DNA of 64,000 nucleotides from Lineus longissimus (Eukaryota > Nemertea > Pilidiophora > Heteronemertea > Lineidae). The translations under genes and the position numbers were made by a program. Numbering within the stretch: position 1 is the first letter of the stretch; each line of letters begins with the position of its first letter. Shown here piece by piece: positions 11,256-24,070 of the stretch. A model generated the notes under the pieces. The model saw only the letters and a program-made list of their open reading frames with translations, made no database searches and was not told where the DNA came from. Where the stretch lies: NCBI RefSeq assembly GCF_910592395.1, contig NC_088325.1:15688109-15752108 (forward strand), read 5' to 3'.

Positions 11256-14200
11256 TTAAGTAAATCCTATCCCAGACATTATCATAGACAAAACTAGTCC
11301 GAATGCTACTTGTAGTGTGGTCGCCGATGACCTCACACCTACGTCAGCACCATATTTATCCAGCAGGAGCAGTGTCACTCCATTCGTCCATCCGAAGCCA
11401 ACCTGCACATCATATTCGCCTCCGCCACCTGGTTCCGACGTTCTGACGTCATACTGAAAGACAACGATTTGGAAAAGAAAAGGGCCAATTCTCATTATCG
11501 GCAATAGGGAAGCACAATAATATATAAAGACAGCTCTAGTCTGAGGAATTGATCCCGACCTGGCCAGGGATTGGTGTTTGTTGGCTCAACCACGGCTGTA
11601 GAACATCCGTGTCTCAACATACCCCGTGAGAATGAAGACCAAAAACCTAGGCACTTCTGCCAAAATAAAGACCAAAGTAATCTTATAACTCAGCTCCAGC
11701 CGAAATGATCTACGGGCGCTGCCTGTAACATATATACGCCCTTTTCCATACATGTCCTATTTCGTTACTCTTGAACTTCCGCGCATCAAATATCTGTTTT
11801 CCCCAGGTCAAGCTCTGCTTGCTATGCCAGGTTTCTAAGGCGCCCTTTCCATATATATCCCCAGTCTTTACTCCTAAAACTACGCCACGAACAGTTTACC
11901 TTTTCAAACATGAACCTATGTTTATCCCAGGCCACTGCAGCATTGGCTAGGAACTTCCTAGCCAGGTCAAAAGCCATGGTACGCGCCTCCTTTAAGTTGC
12001 TGGAGGCGAGGGCTTCAACCAGCATGTGTTGAGTTGGTGGCCAGAGGTTAGGGAAATCCCACTGCTGACCAGAGTTGACCAGTGAAGTTGGTGCGGGGGT
12101 CTTATATTCCATGATACCGACATTCTGAAAGATTGGAAAATGACTACGGCATCAGTTGGTAAACTGGGGGCAATACAAAGGGGGGGGATGCTTTACGTTT
12201 CTTTGACGTTTTAGACTCAAACGCACTCCTTCACCACTTTCCTTGAGCAGAGACCTGTCTGGTGACATGTGTTGACCAATCACGGCTATGCTGTCCGCCT
12301 CAGTTCGTAAGAATAAGTGGCCGCAAAACTTACAGACATGGTGCTGGTGGTATGAGATTTACACCATGGCAAACTTCCAACTCACTTTTAAATAAATGAA
12401 CATTCTCTTTTCAATATCTTCTTTATCTGACCCGTTTTCGTTTCCATAACAACCGACAAACATCGGCAAGATATTGGAGGCATAGTAACCGGGTCGTCGT
12501 CGCTTAGCAACCATATCCCAATCATACCAAATACCATCATCCGGGTCCCATAATACATTCATGATGGTCGCCTGTCTAATCGCCGCCATTTTCTCAAACG
12601 TTTCTGCCTTTGCAATATTTTTCAAAGTTCTGTACATTTTCCCCAATAACTTTTCATTCCAGCACAAGAGGGCGTTCAAGTCGACTGGTATAATCTGCCT
12701 TGTTCTGATTGTCGTCAGCGACGTGTTGTTGTTCTGGAGCCATCTGCTGGAGAAATCCCAACCAGATTCGGCGGCAGACGCCAAATCCGCGAAGCGCTCT
12801 GCTGCCTCGTCTGAAATTGACGAAAAGGAGTCAAGGTTATCCAGCTTATGCTAAAGTTGAGCTCAAAAAGTGATTCTAGCACGCTGCGGAAACTAATTCT
12901 GCAGACTTGTGGACGAGGTTCAAGGCAGTACTCTTCAACAATCCTACCTGGTGTTGACGGTGTCTGAGTAACTTAAATGCCTTACAGAGGGGCAATAGTA
13001 GGCCTATAAGTTACCGTATAAGTGATGCGTGTTGCAACAAAATATACTTATGACTGAAGTAGCTGACATTCTTCGAGCGTTGGTTTGGTATCCCCTGTGT
13101 TGGTGTGGCCTTACCTGGGCCGAGTCCTGCCGCAGTTGCCATGTCCTCCCTGTATGACTCTGGTCTGGGTCTACCCATGTCAACATCATATCTATTCATG
13201 GTATAAGTCTTGTTCGCCGCCTCAACAATCACGCTCCTGTTCTTCATCCAGAAGTTATACTCATTCTCCAAGGTGGCGATGTTGGCATTCAGGAATGAGA
13301 CATCGCCAGTTGCATTGATGTAGGATGCGAAACTGGGGATGAGGAATGGAGGCTGACTCCGCCTGGTGTAGTAGACTCGGCTGCCGTTTGGTACAAAGCC
13401 GTACCTGTAAAGAGTTTTGGAAGGCGAGCTAATGGTCTAAGCATATATAATCATGTTCAACAGAACGAGTAACAAGATGAGGACATAAATGGAAAAGGAG
13501 AAAACCTACCATTTAACGGTAGATTCAAACCACTATCCCCTCTACACTACAAAACACTGTGGTTAGAATCCTAGTCCAAGCCGATTTATCGTAGCTTTTT
13601 GGTGAAGCTGTGGTATGTACACATGTACTTACTCCTTGACCAACGCAATAAAGTTACTCAGCATCCCTTTGACGGTCGTGTTCATGTGCGAGAGAAGTAG
13701 TCCCCTCATTACCCAGTAGGAATCCCTGGAAAGGAGGAGATGTTACGATTAGTGTTAAGCGACAATACTGTACTGGTTCCATTTCCGGACCCAGTCGCAA
13801 AGCAAGATGCCAAGGATTCTACTCACAATATTTATCACATCTTTCCCCGGACCTTGCGACACACTCTCTGGGAGAGATTGGACACTATACTCTAAAACAG
13901 TGGTTACCCTTTTGACAGATTTGGATAGACCACCGGTCCATGCATGTGGACTCTGCCACTGTTTGTGACTGGACTCATTATCTACCTACCAGTAGTAAAA
14001 CTCCCTGAACCTACCGCCTGGGATAATGAAAGGATGAGCTGAGAAGAGCAGCGAGTATCTCTGTTGGTTTACATTCACATCTTGAATCACCTGGAAGCAA
14101 TACGGAATGACCATGATTCGGAATGTCCAACGATATCCAATCTCCAGTCATACAGTTACACTACAGCAGTATTCGCTGCGGTATGAGTGCTACGCTGGTA

Positions 14201-15697
14201 AAGTGAACAAGCTCACCGGTTTTAGCGACGGTTACAAATGGCGTGGCTTGGAGATAAAGGGGCATAAAGCCAAGGTCGTGTAGGGTACATAACAAAAGAA
14301 TACCAAGTCTCATTGCTCGCCCCATTCTCATTTGTATACGAACCTTTCTTCCTAGCTCCTTCCAAAGCTCGTTCAGACCTGCCGCCCACTTTCGGTAGGG
14401 GCCATGCTTGATCTTGTTTAGAAACGGTGGGCTGGAGAGGAAAGTTCCGACACTGTACAAGATAGATCAAGAAGATCAATGATGTTCAGCACAGGTTAGG
14501 CCTAATTGTCTCTCGTTAACTGTTGACACTGTCCTGTCCTAAAATTCATTGCTGGCATAGGCCCTCCATCGAAGTAGTAACTACCCAAATATTCTCAATG
14601 TATTCATTATGGCGATCTGAATCTTGTCTGATGTCGTTCTTTCGGATGCGATGAACCGACGTGATGAATCTATGCCGCCGATATGATATAAGAATAGTCT
14701 TTACTAACGTTGGGTTCCAATCTGATGGATCCCACTTCTCGAACTCGTTTCCAGGCCCAGCGAAGTAGCGTTCAAGATAGGCCTCCAGCTTCTCTCTGGT
14801 GACGTCACCGGACTTGGTCATATTCTCGAAGGCGGCGATTACAACGTCTGTTGGCAAGAAAAGAAACAGATTACAAAATACCTACGGGGAGATGGATCTC
14901 ATGTCTGCCCCAGCTCTATCTAAACACTACCCAATGTTTAACTGTAACAAAAAGACCCCACTTCGACAACTTTTACTCCTACGTCATTTCTCGCAAAATC
15001 TTGCTGAAATCGATGTGACATCCAGTGGTTTCGACCAATCAGAAGTGCTGTAATCTGCATCACCGGTGCAATCATGGGATTTCATCCAATCAATTCCTTC
15101 AAATTCGCAGCGAGGGTGAATGATATTTTCCTTACAATCTTACCTGGGTCTGCTTTCATGTTGAGGTCAACAAACGTTTTGGAATCGTTGAAGAAGCGAG
15201 CCTCCTGCATGGCGGCGAGTATGGGACCATCACAGTAGATGTTGCTGGAAAATAAATTATCATTCTCAATTCTAGGCTTCGATGACCTTCTGTCAGCGGT
15301 TTCTTGGCATTTCTATGATGCACGTAAAACTTCATACTTGTAGGCCAGACGCTTGTTTTGCAAGAAGAAGAAGTCAGGAGATGTTTATGTCGGCATATTA
15401 AGCAGGAGGGTCGTTTTCCCCGATGGAGGGCGCTAAGATGACTTTCAGCACTGGAGGTTGCAACTGTCACGGTCAAATTCAAAGATTTGCTCCAAAATGG
15501 GGCTCATTTTTATATGGATGGATGGTATCAATTACACGGAAAGATCAAATTCAAACGCTTGACATAGTATTGCAGTCTTTGACTTACCTGTTGCATGGAG
15601 CCATATCCCGCAGTCCTTGACCCCCTGCCCCGTGGAAGAACACTTGGAACATGAGGAGGAGGCCTACCGCCACTTGCCTTCTCCCGGGGAGGTTCAT
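11256..15697 (-). CDS. TREH: Trehalase (alpha,alpha-trehalose glucohydrolase), GH37
   Basis: Ten exons in transcript order: 15697-15588, 15244-15144, 14847-14709, 14431-14344, 14090-13990, 13725-13633, 13404-13115, 12810-12386, 12124-11900, 11453-11256. Phases agree; 589 residues. It hydrolyses trehalose to two glucose molecules at the cell surface. Seen: an N-terminal signal peptide ([20 protein letters not shown]); signature 1, [15 protein letters not shown], split across exons 5-6; PRPESY; the [10 protein letters not shown] segment carrying the expected catalytic Asp; signature 2, [11 protein letters not shown], with Leu where Gly/Ala/Val is usual; PGGGGEY; and FGWTNG preceded by the expected catalytic Glu region. 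The C-terminus is a hydrophobic tail after a small-residue stretch, consistent with the GPI anchor known for animal trehalases. It is divergent from the endoglycoceramidase gene and convergent with ASCC2. Confidence 0.96.
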
Positions 15698-17435
15698 ATC
15701 TGCGTGCGTGGAGCACGGTGTCTCTGATTGATGACAGCTTGGAGGAGACAAAGTAGCGAGAAATATGATGGACTCTCTATCGCGAATTAGAGTAAGTCCT
15801 GCAGTATAGGCAGAGCGAGTTTCAAAAAGTGAATCACACTTCAGTGAGGTGACAAATCAATCACGTTCAATATGAAAAAACAAAACAAATCTAAAATGAA
15901 TGAAAAAGTTAACAGATGAGACTCCTGGCACATATATCGGCACGAAAATAGAGCTAACATCAAGACAACGCAAAGTAGGTTTTGTGTCGGTGATGACAGT
16001 GTTACAAAAACGCCGAGTATGGTAGTTTTCTTTCTGTACAGCCAGTCCATGGGTTTGTTTGCTCTCTGTGTGACATCTGCAAGAGTCAACTCGAGACTTC
16101 TGTGTCAAGAGACAATGGTGAGTTTTCACTGGGAGTGCTCTGATAACATTTTATATCATATCTGCCTTAATCTACTTGTAGTTAATCAATTATACTGGAA
16201 AGAGTTTCCTACCTGCGCTTTAGATTCTACAAAGACAGGGCCAGGAAATCCACGGCGAACCTCACAACAGGACACGGCCAGAAGATGACTTGAAGTCCGA
16301 GTGTTGGTTTCTGTATTGTTTTCTCGGTGTGTGACATAATGCGATAGTCAATGAGGTCAGCTGTGTCTTAACGACAATGACCTGGTATCATCGGGGACAG
16401 ACTTGATAACAATGTCAGGCGTAGTTAATATCAATCCAAAGAGTGTCATAAGCGCAGCAGTCATAAAGTTCAATAAAGCGTAGGCCAGGCATTGGTTCCT
16501 CGGAACCTGTCGGCTTCCCTTGACCCGCGAGGACAACGGTCGATGCAGAAATCAGCTATTAAGTTTGCTCAGTGGCACAAAACATCACGAATCGTCAATA
16601 TCAGTATCAATTTGAAATGTTTAAATAATAGGTCTCAGACCACTGAGCTACCGAAGTACAATTGGAATGGAGAGAGCGTCGGTAGCCGGTACATATTCAG
16701 CACGGTTTCGAAATTTGGGAAGTCCTAGGTATGGTATTCCCTCCTCACCACTGTGACAAAATAGTAGAAAGTAGAAACCCTATTGTGCATAGGTGGTTAA
16801 TACCTAAGTCAATATGATCAATATGATTAGGTAATGCTGTTTACCATGTTTAGAGGCTTGCTAGGCCAAGGCCCTATAGTGCTTTAGTTATGTTGACAGA
16901 GGCCGAGCGTGCAGACCTTTGGCTGTGTTAAAAAAGACCTGGGACCACGTAAGTAACGTCGGAATTTCCCATTTTCGGTCGGTTATTTAGCATTTCGTAG
17001 ATAGGCGTCTTGTAACAGTTTGATTAAGACTTGGTTTGTTCTCTTATACAGCTTGTTCACCACCACAAAACCAACGTTTGCGTGGAATACTCTGAAACTC
17101 ACGGACACGATATATGTACTGGAATCGAGGCATTATAGGAACTTATTCGTGGAAGAACCGTTAAAGCTCGTGCACTGTGTTTGTTAACCCTAACTGTTGT
17201 ATACTTGTTTCAATATATGTTTAAAATGAAGACAAAGTTTTCCCTTGATCAATGAACGCCGCATCTTGCGCCCAAGTTTGCCACAACCACACACCATCGA
17301 TATCAAGGTCGGTTGGGTCCCTGGGCCTGTCAAAGTGCATATGTTCGGCACTTATTATAGGTTAATCAAACTAAACCAAGACCTCTTCAGATTGAAAATG
17401 CATGCTATATTAAATGATATTTCATTTCAGACAAG
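15698..17435. other. Divergent promoter region, trehalase / endoglycoceramidase
   Basis: These 1.7 kb separate two start codons on opposite strands, so both promoters and 5' UTRs should lie here. A likely acceptor (TTTCATTTCAG) sits at about 17420-17430, just before the endoglycoceramidase ATG, which implies a 5' UTR intron. No open frame here has family resemblance. No TATA box could be assigned with confidence. Confidence 0.5.
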
Positions 17436-18935
17436 ATGGCTGCCATGGCTGTAAACACCGTCATTCCGTTCCTGGCTTCCGTCGTTGTGCTGCTGTCGCT
17501 TGGTGCTGCCTCAGACCCGCAGCAATCTATCACCTTGGACCGAATCGGGGTCAAAGGTCAATGGCTGGTTGATAAGTTCGGGAGAATTCGGCTGTTCCAC
17601 GGCGTTAATTCTGTGCTGAAACAACCACCGTGGTACGACGCTCAGATTCTGAACGAGACGAGGCTGAAGTACTTCAAGGAGTGGGGCTTCAATGCTGTCA
17701 GGCTAGGGACAATGTGGACGGGGGTGGAGCCGAGTCGAGGTGCGTACAACCAGTCCTACCTGAACGTCATGAAAGCCGCCGTCTCGTCACTCGAGAAATA
17801 CGGCATGTACGCACTTCTTGATATGCATCAGGACCAGGGCTCAACCTTCTACAATTCCTATGACGGAATCCCAAGATGGCTTATAGCAGCCTTCGATCCT
17901 CCGCTGTTCAAATTCCCCTGGCCTTTCAAGAAGGTTGGCTACTCTGACTTCAGGGCCTACTTGACGGAAGCATGCGGAAAGGGTTTCCAAGATTTGTACG
18001 ACAACAAAAAGGGGGCGCTGGATGCTTGGACAGGATTCTGGGTTAAGGTCGCGCAGACTTTCAAGGACATATCCAGCGTCCTAGGATACGAGTTCATCAA
18101 CGAGCCCTGGGCAGGGAATATTTACGTTGACCCTGCGCTGCTCCTCCCAGGCCATGCCGGCCGCAAGAACCTCTTGCCAGCCTACAATAGAATCAACGCA
18201 GCCATACGGAATGTGGACAACCACACCCTCGTCTTCTACGAACCGGTGACTTGGGGAGTTTGGCTAAATGGGACAACACTTGGGACGGGTTTCGATACGG
18301 TACCAGGTGGGCCTGAATATGAAAGTCTGAGCGTCCTGTCGTGGCATTACTACTGTTGGCTTATACAATCAGGTTCGGCCGAGGGACGGCCATATCCCAC
18401 CCTTGAGAGGTTCGTCTGCGATGAGATTCAGGGTAAGGACGTGTTCAAACAAGTCGTAGCAGACACTCTGCGGATAGGCGGTGCTTCATTCATGACAGAA
18501 TTCGGCATCTGCGAGCCAAACAAAATAGCGAACTCAACGGGGAACATCGAGTGCGGGTTCATCATGAAGCAAGCTGACGAACATTTGCAATCGTGGACAT
18601 ACTGGGACTTGAATGTTTTCTTTACGCCAGGTGGTCACGTGAACTGGACCGGAGCGACGCCATTCGCCCGTCCATACACACGCGCAGTGGCAGGCACGCC
18701 CAAGCGTATGACCTTTAACCCCGATGACCTTTCATTCGAATTCGATTACATTGTTGACATGAACATTCACGCTCCGACGGAAATTTTCATTCCTCCCGTG
18801 AAATATCCGAAAGGGGTCACGGTCAATGTCACTGAGGGACTGGGGTACACTTTTGACTCTGGCAACCATGTTGTTCTTGTCACAGCGAAGCAGGCGACTG
18901 TAATCGCTAGCATTCGGATTGCTCCAAAGATGTGA
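17436..18935 (+). CDS. Endoglycoceramidase-like glycoside hydrolase, GH5 family
   Basis: An uninterrupted coding region of 499 residues. Endoglycoceramidases (EC 3.2.1.123) cleave the bond between oligosaccharide and ceramide in glycosphingolipids. Seen: a signal peptide of about 25 residues ending near GAAS; the GH5 N-terminal motif FHGVNSV; GFNAVRLGTMWTGVEP; LLDMHQDQ; the acid/base motif FINEPW with Glu223; SWHYYCW; and the nucleophile motif MTEFGI with Glu355. The C-terminal ~90 residues form a beta-rich domain as in bacterial and cnidarian enzymes. Several NxS/T sites fit a secreted or lysosomal glycoprotein. ATG at 17436 is preceded by a splice acceptor, so the gene probably has a 5' UTR intron while the coding part is intronless, unlike its many-exon neighbours. 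GH5 assignment is firm; exact substrate is inferred from overall likeness. Confidence 0.92.
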   Translation: MAAMAVNTVIPFLASVVVLLSLGAASDPQQSITLDRIGVKGQWLVDKFGRIRLFHGVNSVLKQPPWYDAQILNETRLKYFKEWGFNAVRLGTMWTGVEPSRGAYNQSYLNVMKAAVSSLEKYGMYALLDMHQDQGSTFYNSYDGIPRWLIAAFDPPLFKFPWPFKKVGYSDFRAYLTEACGKGFQDLYDNKKGALDAWTGFWVKVAQTFKDISSVLGYEFINEPWAGNIYVDPALLLPGHAGRKNLLPAYNRINAAIRNVDNHTLVFYEPVTWGVWLNGTTLGTGFDTVPGGPEYESLSVLSWHYYCWLIQSGSAEGRPYPTLERFVCDEIQGKDVFKQVVADTLRIGGASFMTEFGICEPNKIANSTGNIECGFIMKQADEHLQSWTYWDLNVFFTPGGHVNWTGATPFARPYTRAVAGTPKRMTFNPDDLSFEFDYIVDMNIHAPTEIFIPPVKYPKGVTVNVTEGLGYTFDSGNHVVLVTAKQATVIASIRIAPKM

Positions 18936-19438
18936 TGGCACTTAATCACCGACTTAAATTGAACTCAAACAATCGTATATTCACAGATGTGGACTTCGTA
19001 CATTGCGGTGAAATTATTGAAATGGTTGTTCCATGTTCCACAACCTGATCACCATCTAGGTGCTAGCACACTGAAAGAACCTGACGGCACCTGGGCATGT
19101 TTTCAGTATTACCTTAAATTGTTAGCTCGTCAATCGTCATAATGTGTATCGTAATCTCCATAAACTGTTCAGAGATTCTAGAAAACTTTCTTTTGGACGA
19201 TTTATCTTTACGAGAAGGCTTTGTCTTGATTTGACGAAGGCTTACAATCGCAGCTTGACTTTGAAACCCTCGAATGAATGATGCATTGAATGACTTGTCA
19301 CTGCTCGATTAAACCTACTGAATATGATGACCTAATTGGACGGGCCTACTCCAGTCATCATCACAGATATATGGCAAATAACACCAATAGATATCATATA
19401 GATAACTGTCAACTTGATATTTAGATGATTTGCTTGAC

Positions 19439-19444
19439 AATAAA
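19439..19444 (+). terminator. Candidate polyadenylation signal of endoglycoceramidase gene
   Basis: AATAAA lies about 500 bp after the stop codon, in an AT-rich region with no intervening open frame. Another AATAAA occurs near 19687. Assignment is by position only. Confidence 0.45.
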
Positions 19445-19920
19445 TGGCGAAGAAAGTGTGAAGAAAGTACCATTCACACATCACCTACATGTATGATTGG
19501 GAAGCCAGTCAAGCGAAATGACAGCTATCACTTGTTGGTAACCGCGGTATAATGTTTGGCTCTTGTTGTTAAAAGAGCAACTCCGCTTTGTTCGATAAAG
19601 CCACAGTTCTGTTGCCGAGATGCTCTTGATTATTGGCTGACTTCATCGTGCAGGGATTCATTGAAATACTGGTCTAAGATTGGACTAATAAAAAGGTAAG
19701 TCAAGATATTTGTGAGCATATTGAGACTAATAATTCTTTCACCAACATAAGATACACGTACAAGTCCCGGGGCATCGGCACCATTGTACAGGTTCAAGGA
19801 TCAAGGTCATTTAAGTGAAGTTATGACAGAATTCTGGTTGTGACTTTGTCCATGGGACGAGTCGAAATTTACAACATACCCTTTATTTTCAATTGGTCAA
19901 GTTAAGAGTTACCCTTTCAG

Positions 19921-22900
19921 ATGGCTGGCGATCCTGGCGGGAAGTGGCGCCTACCAGATGAGTCTGGTCAACAGGAATACTCCGGCGATGAAACACCGGA
20001 GGAGGAGAAGCGCCTCCCCAAGCCAAAAAGACGGCAGAGTACTTATCCAGAGGAGCCCGCTCTCACCCCTGTCGAGCAGCCCGAGCGGACACCTGATCTT
20101 GATGAACCTGAACCAACGCCTCAAAAGAAGAAGAAGAAGAAGAAGAAGAAACCGAGACCTATATCACCTGCTGAGTCGCTCGAAGAGAGGGAAGAGACTC
20201 CGCCACCCAGGAGAGAGCCGACGCCTACGCCCACGCCTACTCCTCCGCCACCGACCCCACCGCCGCCCCCTCCACCTCCTCCTCCCATACTTAAACCGCA
20301 GCCGATACTGAAGAAGAAGCCTCGGAAGGTAGAAATTGCGACTCAGACAGACATGCCTTCCCGGCTTCCGCAGGTTGATGATTATTCACCCACTCCGCCA
20401 CCTGTTCGCCGTGGCGACTCGGAAGAGGGTCGGAGACCCCGCACGCCATCGCCTGCACTCTCAGAACCATTTGGTAGCGTCGTATCGGCGAGATCCAGTG
20501 AGATGTCGCTACCTTTTGCATACGCTGGATCGACCATAGAGCCACCCACCGTAGAAATGCCGTTATTCTGTGCCATTTGCAGGAAAGACATCAAAGGAAG
20601 ACCATATCGGACGTGCGTCTATGATCACATGATCTGTCACGAGTGTGTCGGTTGGGATGATTTGATTGTCACGTGGAAGAATGATAGACAGTTATTGGCC
20701 AATGATTGCATGGTCTGCCAGAAGTTAGAGATAGATGAAGAATACAAAATACGGGGTTACCCACCGAGGTTTAGCAAGTTCTATCTGGCCCGAAAACTCC
20801 TGGGCGGGGAGCCACCGCTCTGTGACGTAGCAGCCACGCATCAGATGGGTCAAAAGATGGCGAAATTTGTATGCATTGACTGTAATGCGCATGCCTGTGA
20901 TGAGTGCCTGATGGAGCACGTGAACACGGCAAACAAAGCTATGCACACGGTACGCAACCTCGTGTGGGCAGAATATGAAAATGAGACTCTGATGTGTCTT
21001 GAGTGCAAGGCAAGGAAAGCCGAGGCGTTCTGTCGCGCTGGCGGGTGTATGAAAACTCTCTGTAGTAACTGTTCTCCAAGACACGAGTTCCATGGACTCT
21101 TGATGATGAGGGGTGGAGACGCGGATCGACAGCTAGCGATCTATATCAAAAGGATGGAGGACAAAATTGAAGGATATACCAAATTACTCTTCGCAGAGCA
21201 ACACAAAAGGAAAGAAATCCGCAAAGCCAAGAAGGAAGAAACCACGACAATTATCAAGAGAATACGCGAGACTGCACGGGAATATCGTGAGACGATCACG
21301 AAAGACGAAGAGGCTTTAGTGGCAATGGTAACAAAGCACCGCAATGATGTCACCGGGGCGTTTGGCACTGTTGACGATCTGTTGAGGAAGAAGAGTATGG
21401 CATTGAAACATTTGGATCTATTTAAGGAGAAGGTCAATGCCAAGGGCATGGATAAGCACAGGAGATGTGACATGTATGCGTTTCTCAAAAGCAATGAAAA
21501 GCACATCAAGAATCAGAAGTCGGCGGAATACCCACTGGCCATCCAAAATGGCTTGAGGGACCAGGTGGATGTTTACTTCAAGGAGAATGATGGCGTCGCC
21601 AAGGTCAAGACGGACACAGGTAACCTGGTGGGCAAGGTCAACTTCGTGCCAAGGAATCCACCGCAAAAGGTCGAAAGTAAGCCAGTTTGCAAAGGGATTA
21701 CGTCACTTCCTGCAGCGCATCCTGACGACACACTGGAACCGAGGATCGGAAGTATTCGATACATGGATGACCTTGAGAAGATCGCGGTCGTCGATGAAAA
21801 CAATTTGAAAATCAAAATATTGTCTCGACCTGCGGATTCCTTGTTTTCAAGGCGAGGTCACACGCGCGTGGAGGTCATACGGGCACACATCATGAACTTT
21901 GGGGACGAGATTAAGTTAGAATTCAACAGAACCAACTTGTATTTGATCATCCTCAACTGTACCACATCTATCGTCACCATCTTTGATGTGGTTGGTAACA
22001 AAATATGGAATTACGAGCTGCCACCTGGAGCTGGGACGGCCATGTCTGTTTTCCACACAGACGATGGTCAGTTGTTGCTAGGGAGAAACCACGTGACTAA
22101 CCAGGGATCGGGCGGAATCCTAGAGGTGCACCTTGAGGTTCAGAAGGGGAAATATACCTTGCTTCGGAAACAGGGTAGGTGAGTACAATGAAAGATGATT
22201 CAAACAGGGAATAGTGGTAAACCCGTGCATTCTAAGGTAAACCAATACCGCTATCCCCTCTATCTGATGTCCACATTGTTTTCTCCGAGGTGCCCTCCAG
22301 AAGAAATGTGCGCCTGTACCGGTCATGCGAGGTCGTTTCATTGAAAAGGACGCACGCCACTGCCTTACCGGTACCGATACAGATGTCAAAATTTTCATTA
22401 TTATCATTATCATACCCCGCACCCAAAGTTTTCAAACTGCAGCACATACTGATTTCGGGCGTTCGAGTACTACCGAGGATGGTTTGAATCGGCAGCTGCT
22501 ATTTTCGATGATGCATTGGGGCAAAAGAGTATTACTGTCGGACCGTGACTTTTCCAATCAGGTTTAGTCCGTATCCGCATCCGGAGTTTGGTCCAATCAT
22601 ATCTGCAAGTATATATAACGGCAAGTTTTCTCAGGTACCGGTACGACAGTGGCGTGCGTCTTTTTCATTGAAACGACCTCGCACGACCGGCACCGGCACA
22701 TATTCAGTATGACTCACTAGCAGTTCAATGTGCTCATGACGTGACGAGAGCAAATCTCACGGGTGGAGCGGAAATACGCCATATTGCTGACATCATCGGC
22801 GCCAACAACTATTTCTTTTGACCCTGCCGGAGTGTTTCAAAACAATTTATTGATTTACTCTGACCCTGCTGACGTCGATTTTTTAAAAGTTTAAAATAAA

Positions 22901-24038
22901 GGCTATTCAAACGTCAAATCAACTGCAAAGATAATCTTTTATATCACTGAGGTATATAAATACGACATGTTGATAAAAATCTGTACAACTATTGAAATAT
23001 ACGATTACTTGGAACTATTCCGGCAAATCACTTTGCCACCTGCGCGACCTTCTCACAATTGCGGCGCGCTCGTTTGCATACCACATATAAGAGGCAAATA
23101 AAATCTCTATTACAGCATGAAAGCCTTGATGGTTCAGCGCTAAGAGTGTTTGACTGTGAGTCGGCTGGTCACGGGTTCGACTCCCGGTGGGTCTGCCGCT
23201 GTTTTTTTCTTCTACTTCCTTATCTTGTTATCTAATCATCCATGTACAGATGTCAAAATTTTCATTATAAGTTTATCTGTGATGTATATTTTGGTGTTCA
23301 GTCGAACCTAATTCAATGTATTATTTCGTTTCGCCAGATTCCAGTTGGATCAGAAGCCGAAGCTTGTGGGCGCGACTCCATCTGGGTACGTAGTGGTGCA
23401 CGACGGGAGCAGTCTGCACTTTTTCTCCAAGATATTAAAAAAGGTAAGCTGGCCCTGTGGGTCTCTAGGCCAGAAGTTGTACTGTAAACGCATACTGGTA
23501 GTCACCATTGAAGACGGTGTTCATGCCAACTGTGTTGTAAATTCACAAAGCCTACATCTGTTCAGACGGAAACGTTATGGCGTGTGCACCACCAGGTGAA
23601 CTGGTCTGCTGTTACCAACAGGGAGAGCCAACAAGGTCATCTAGATAAATGCCACCTCTCTCAGAACAGTAACGAGTACGTTTAAGACATCAAATGAAGG
23701 TAACCTCAACCACCCCCACGTTTTGGAACTTCTCTCAGGCTTTAGAAGATGTCTGAAGAGAGCGATTCGAAGCATAGGAGAGTACGGGTGCCAAGCAATT
23801 CCTACTGTCTACAGATTCCTTTCGTCCTTGAGCTCTACTTGATCTTATCTCAAAACTCATCTTTTTATCCTAACATATTCAGAGTAGGCCATACATGTTT
23901 TAAATATTGATATTTTCCGGATGTTTTTAAACTGTTTTTTATCCTCATGAAATCACCACTTTTAATGTACTCATTTAATATTATGTACAGTGCTTAGAAA
24001 ATGTATGCACCATTATTTTAGCACTTTAAATCAAATAA

Positions 24039-24070
<32 letters not shown>

